Positions 12,767-14,455 of a stretch of DNA of 14,455 nucleotides are shown in pieces. This DNA is from Candidatus Methanofastidiosum methylothiophilum. Lineage in GTDB: Archaea > Methanobacteriota_B > Thermococci > Methanofastidiosales > Methanofastidiosaceae. The translations under genes and the position numbers were made by a program. Position 1 is the stretch's first letter. Each line of letters begins with the position of its first letter. The notes under the pieces were generated by a model, which saw nothing but the letters and a program-made list of their open reading frames with translations, did not search any database and was not told where the DNA came from. The stretch covers positions 1 to 14,455 of the forward strand of contig LNGD01000028.1 of NCBI GenBank assembly GCA_001587675.1, written 5' to 3'.

Positions 12767-13843
12767 ATGAATATTTTAACGCCAAGACCTAATCCAATTG
12801 TCGCTGCCCTATATACATTAAGAGATTTAGATGTAGATGTAGCTGTCTTGCATGGACCTTCAGGTTGTGGTTTTAGAGCTGCAAGACTTTTAGAAGAAGA
12901 TGGAATGAAAGTCGTTACAACTTCAATGACTGAAGAAGACTTAATATTTGGCGCAAGTGATAAATTAATTGAAGTACTCAAAGAAGTTGAGGAGCTATTC
13001 TCTCCGAAACTTATAGGAGTTGTTGGGTCATGTGTAAGCATGATTATAGGAGAAAATGTAAAGAAAGCTATTAACGATTCAGGTTTAAAAGAAAAGGCAT
13101 TCTTTGTAGAGATCCATGGTTGCATGGGTGCTAACACTAGAGGCGCTATAGAAACACTAAAGGCTGCAATGGATTTTGGGCTCATTGACGAAAAAGAATA
13201 CCAAAGACAAACAAAAATGCTTCTTTTAGCTACTGAAGTTGAATCTAATAAAGGAATGGCTAAATCAAAATATACTAGACCTTTAAGGGGCGATGAACTA
13301 CGAGAAGTTGCAGATTATATAATAAAAAAATTGAAAGAAGATAAAAAAATAGCAGTTGTACTTAATGCAAAAAAAGAAACCGCTTATTTATTCGCAGACA
13401 TACTTATTGCAATTAATCTGGCTTCTAAAAAACATGGTGGCCAAATAATTAACGTTGGGAATCTTTCCACAGATGTAGGTCTTTTAAGAATTAGAAGATA
13501 CGCACAGGACATAAAAAATAATCTTGAAAAAAATGGAATAACTATTGACCATATCTCTGGGGGTATGGACGAATATCCGGTTGCGGGTAAGAATGCTATT
13601 GAATATCTTAAGGATAAAGATTTTGACCTCCTCGTTGCAGTTGGCATACCTCAAGCGCTCCCTGTTATATATAAAGATTCAATAGCTGCGACAAATGGTC
13701 CAAGGGAAGTAGAACCTCTAAAAGAAGAAGGATATAGATATGTTACAGTTGAAATAGCTTCTCATTCAACAGTAATGGGTTCAAGGGACATCGTTCTCAG
13801 TGAACTTGGTGACGCCATAAGAAAAGCAGCGGGGATCCAATGA
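12767..13843 (+). CDS. cfbD: Ni-sirohydrochlorin a,c-diamide reductive cyclase, NifD-like subunit
   Basis: Catalytic component that, with CfbC, carries out the six-electron reduction of Ni-sirohydrochlorin a,c-diamide and gamma-lactam closure to seco-F430. The 358 residues are shorter than NifD (about 480) but usual for CfbD. Three cysteines placed to hold the interface 4Fe-4S cluster are C34 (GPSGCGFRAAR), C89 (VVGSCVSMI) and C119 (EIHGCMGANTRG). There is no site for FeMo-cofactor and no NifK partner, as expected for a homodimer. A GTG at 12752 would add five residues within the cfbE end; the ATG at 12767, giving MNILTPRPNPIVAALYTLRD as in the family, is preferred. The stop overlaps the cfbC start (ATGA), so the two subunits are translationally coupled. 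Confidence 0.95.
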   Translation: MNILTPRPNPIVAALYTLRDLDVDVAVLHGPSGCGFRAARLLEEDGMKVVTTSMTEEDLIFGASDKLIEVLKEVEELFSPKLIGVVGSCVSMIIGENVKKAINDSGLKEKAFFVEIHGCMGANTRGAIETLKAAMDFGLIDEKEYQRQTKMLLLATEVESNKGMAKSKYTRPLRGDELREVADYIIKKLKEDKKIAVVLNAKKETAYLFADILIAINLASKKHGGQIINVGNLSTDVGLLRIRRYAQDIKNNLEKNGITIDHISGGMDEYPVAGKNAIEYLKDKDFDLLVAVGIPQALPVIYKDSIAATNGPREVEPLKEEGYRYVTVEIASHSTVMGSRDIVLSELGDAIRKAAGIQ

Positions 13844-14455
13844 AACAAATTGCAATATATGGTAAAGGTGGAATAGGAAAGTCATCAATATCCTCAAATC
13901 TTTGTGTGAATCTAGCCTCTGAGGGTTATGAGGTGTTGTTAGTTGGATGCGATCCAAAGAGTGATAGTACTATTAATTTTTTCAATGGGAAAAGAATTGA
14001 TACTGTACTAGATTTGTACAAAAATGGCATTACGGACCCAGATAAGTTAATTTTTGAAGGTTACAATGGTGTTAAATGTGTTGAAGTAGGGGGGCCAGCG
14101 GCTGGCGTTGGATGTGCAGGAAGGGGAATTCTTGTTGCTCTAAAAACTCTTAATAAAGATTATTATTTAGAAAAAGGTTTTGATATCATTTTCTACGATG
14201 TGCCAGGAGACGTAGTTTGCGGTGGTTTTGCAGGACCTGCACGAGAGGGATATGCAGATGAAATCTACATAGTCACCAGCGGAGAATATCTTTCAATTTA
14301 TGCAGCAAATAATATTGCAAAAGGTCTGTTTAATCTTAATGTTAAAATGGGGGGAATAATAGGTAATCTAAGGGGTATACCAAATGAAATTGAAAAAATA
14401 AAAGCATACTCTGAAATAATTGATTCCCAATTAATAAGTGCTGTTGAGAGAAATC
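13840..14455 (+). CDS. cfbC: Ni-sirohydrochlorin a,c-diamide reductive cyclase, NifH-like reductase (3' end outside window)
   Basis: ATP-dependent electron donor to CfbD. The frame is open from the ATG at 13840 to the window end (205 full codons), so about 60 residues are missing against the 260-270 typical of the family. Visible features are the P-loop YGKGGIGKSS (7-16), VGCDPKSDST (residues 36-45), the cluster cysteines in VGCAGRG and DVVCGGFAGP that correspond to Cys97 and Cys132 of NifH, and the switch II segment YDVPGD. GGGGAT just before the start is the ribosome binding site. Position directly after cfbD, with a 4-base overlap, assigns it to F430 synthesis rather than nitrogen fixation. 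Whether cfbB follows cannot be seen. Confidence 0.95.
   Translation, partial: MKQIAIYGKGGIGKSSISSNLCVNLASEGYEVLLVGCDPKSDSTINFFNGKRIDTVLDLYKNGITDPDKLIFEGYNGVKCVEVGGPAAGVGCAGRGILVALKTLNKDYYLEKGFDIIFYDVPGDVVCGGFAGPAREGYADEIYIVTSGEYLSIYAANNIAKGLFNLNVKMGGIIGNLRGIPNEIEKIKAYSEIIDSQLISAVERN

Noticed and set aside
12718..13185. Long open frame antisense to cfbD, and similar antisense frames over aspartokinase, hemA and the channel
   Set aside because: They show only the low-complexity composition of reverse-complemented coding sequence, with no domains, promoters or ribosome binding sites.
12767..14455. Nitrogenase (nifH/nifD) genes
   Set aside because: The NifD-like protein is short and homodimer-type, there is no nifK, and the neighbours are cfbA and cfbE, so these are F430 reductive cyclase genes.
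1..14455. CRISPR array, insertion sequence, integrase site or prophage
   Set aside because: No regularly spaced repeats, transposase or integrase genes, or target-site duplications were seen in the window.

Overview
The window looks like chromosomal DNA of an AT-rich methanogenic archaeon (Euryarchaeota). The taxonomic markers are a methanogenesis marker protein 8 (DUF2099) gene and a run of coenzyme F430 biosynthesis genes (cfbA, cfbE, cfbD, cfbC). Archaeal promoter and translation signals support this: TATA boxes about 24-32 bp upstream of start codons at promoter-proximal genes, purine-rich ribosome binding sites inside gene runs, and a canonical box C/D guide RNA. Low GC would suit lineages such as Methanofastidiosa, Methanobacteria or Methanococci, but the sequence alone does not decide between them.

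Layout. (1) 1-2509: the 3' part of a UPF0173 metallo-beta-lactamase-fold hydrolase, overlapped by a very AT-rich polytopic membrane protein (Wzy-like polymerase). This runs convergently into a two-helix potassium channel with a cytoplasmic RCK domain. (2) 2510-3808: a divergent promoter region, a small zinc-ribbon protein, a box C/D sRNA on the minus strand, then the DUF2099 methanogenesis marker. (3) 3814-5931: minus-strand aspartokinase with two ACT domains and a SprT-like zinc metalloprotease. (4) 5984-9368: a compact plus-strand operon for early tetrapyrrole synthesis: precorrin-2 dehydrogenase, hemA, hemB and an endonuclease III-like glycosylase. (5) 9365-10898: a minus-strand pair made of a stand-alone CheY-like receiver and a nine-repeat TPR protein. 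(6) 11099-14455: the F430 operon cfbA-cfbE-cfbD-cfbC, with cfbC cut off by the window edge.

How the genes work together. HemA and HemB make 5-aminolevulinate and then porphobilinogen. The precorrin-2 dehydrogenase later oxidises precorrin-2 to sirohydrochlorin. CfbA inserts nickel into sirohydrochlorin, CfbB (not in this window) amidates it, CfbC/CfbD reduce and cyclise it with a nitrogenase-like mechanism, and CfbE closes the carbocyclic ring to give F430, the cofactor of methyl-coenzyme M reductase. Enzymes from the start and the end of one pathway therefore flank the receiver/TPR pair. That pair shares a 200-bp divergent intergenic region with the cfb operon, which holds repeats that look like operators.

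The items most worth a second look are the box C/D sRNA at 2913-2968, the repeats upstream of cfbA, a possible internal translation start in the potassium channel (as in MthK), a palindromic TATA box set symmetrically between two divergent genes, and the loss of the catalytic lysine in the DNA glycosylase. No CRISPR array, insertion sequence, tRNA or rRNA gene was seen, and there is no gene-free stretch longer than 300 bases.
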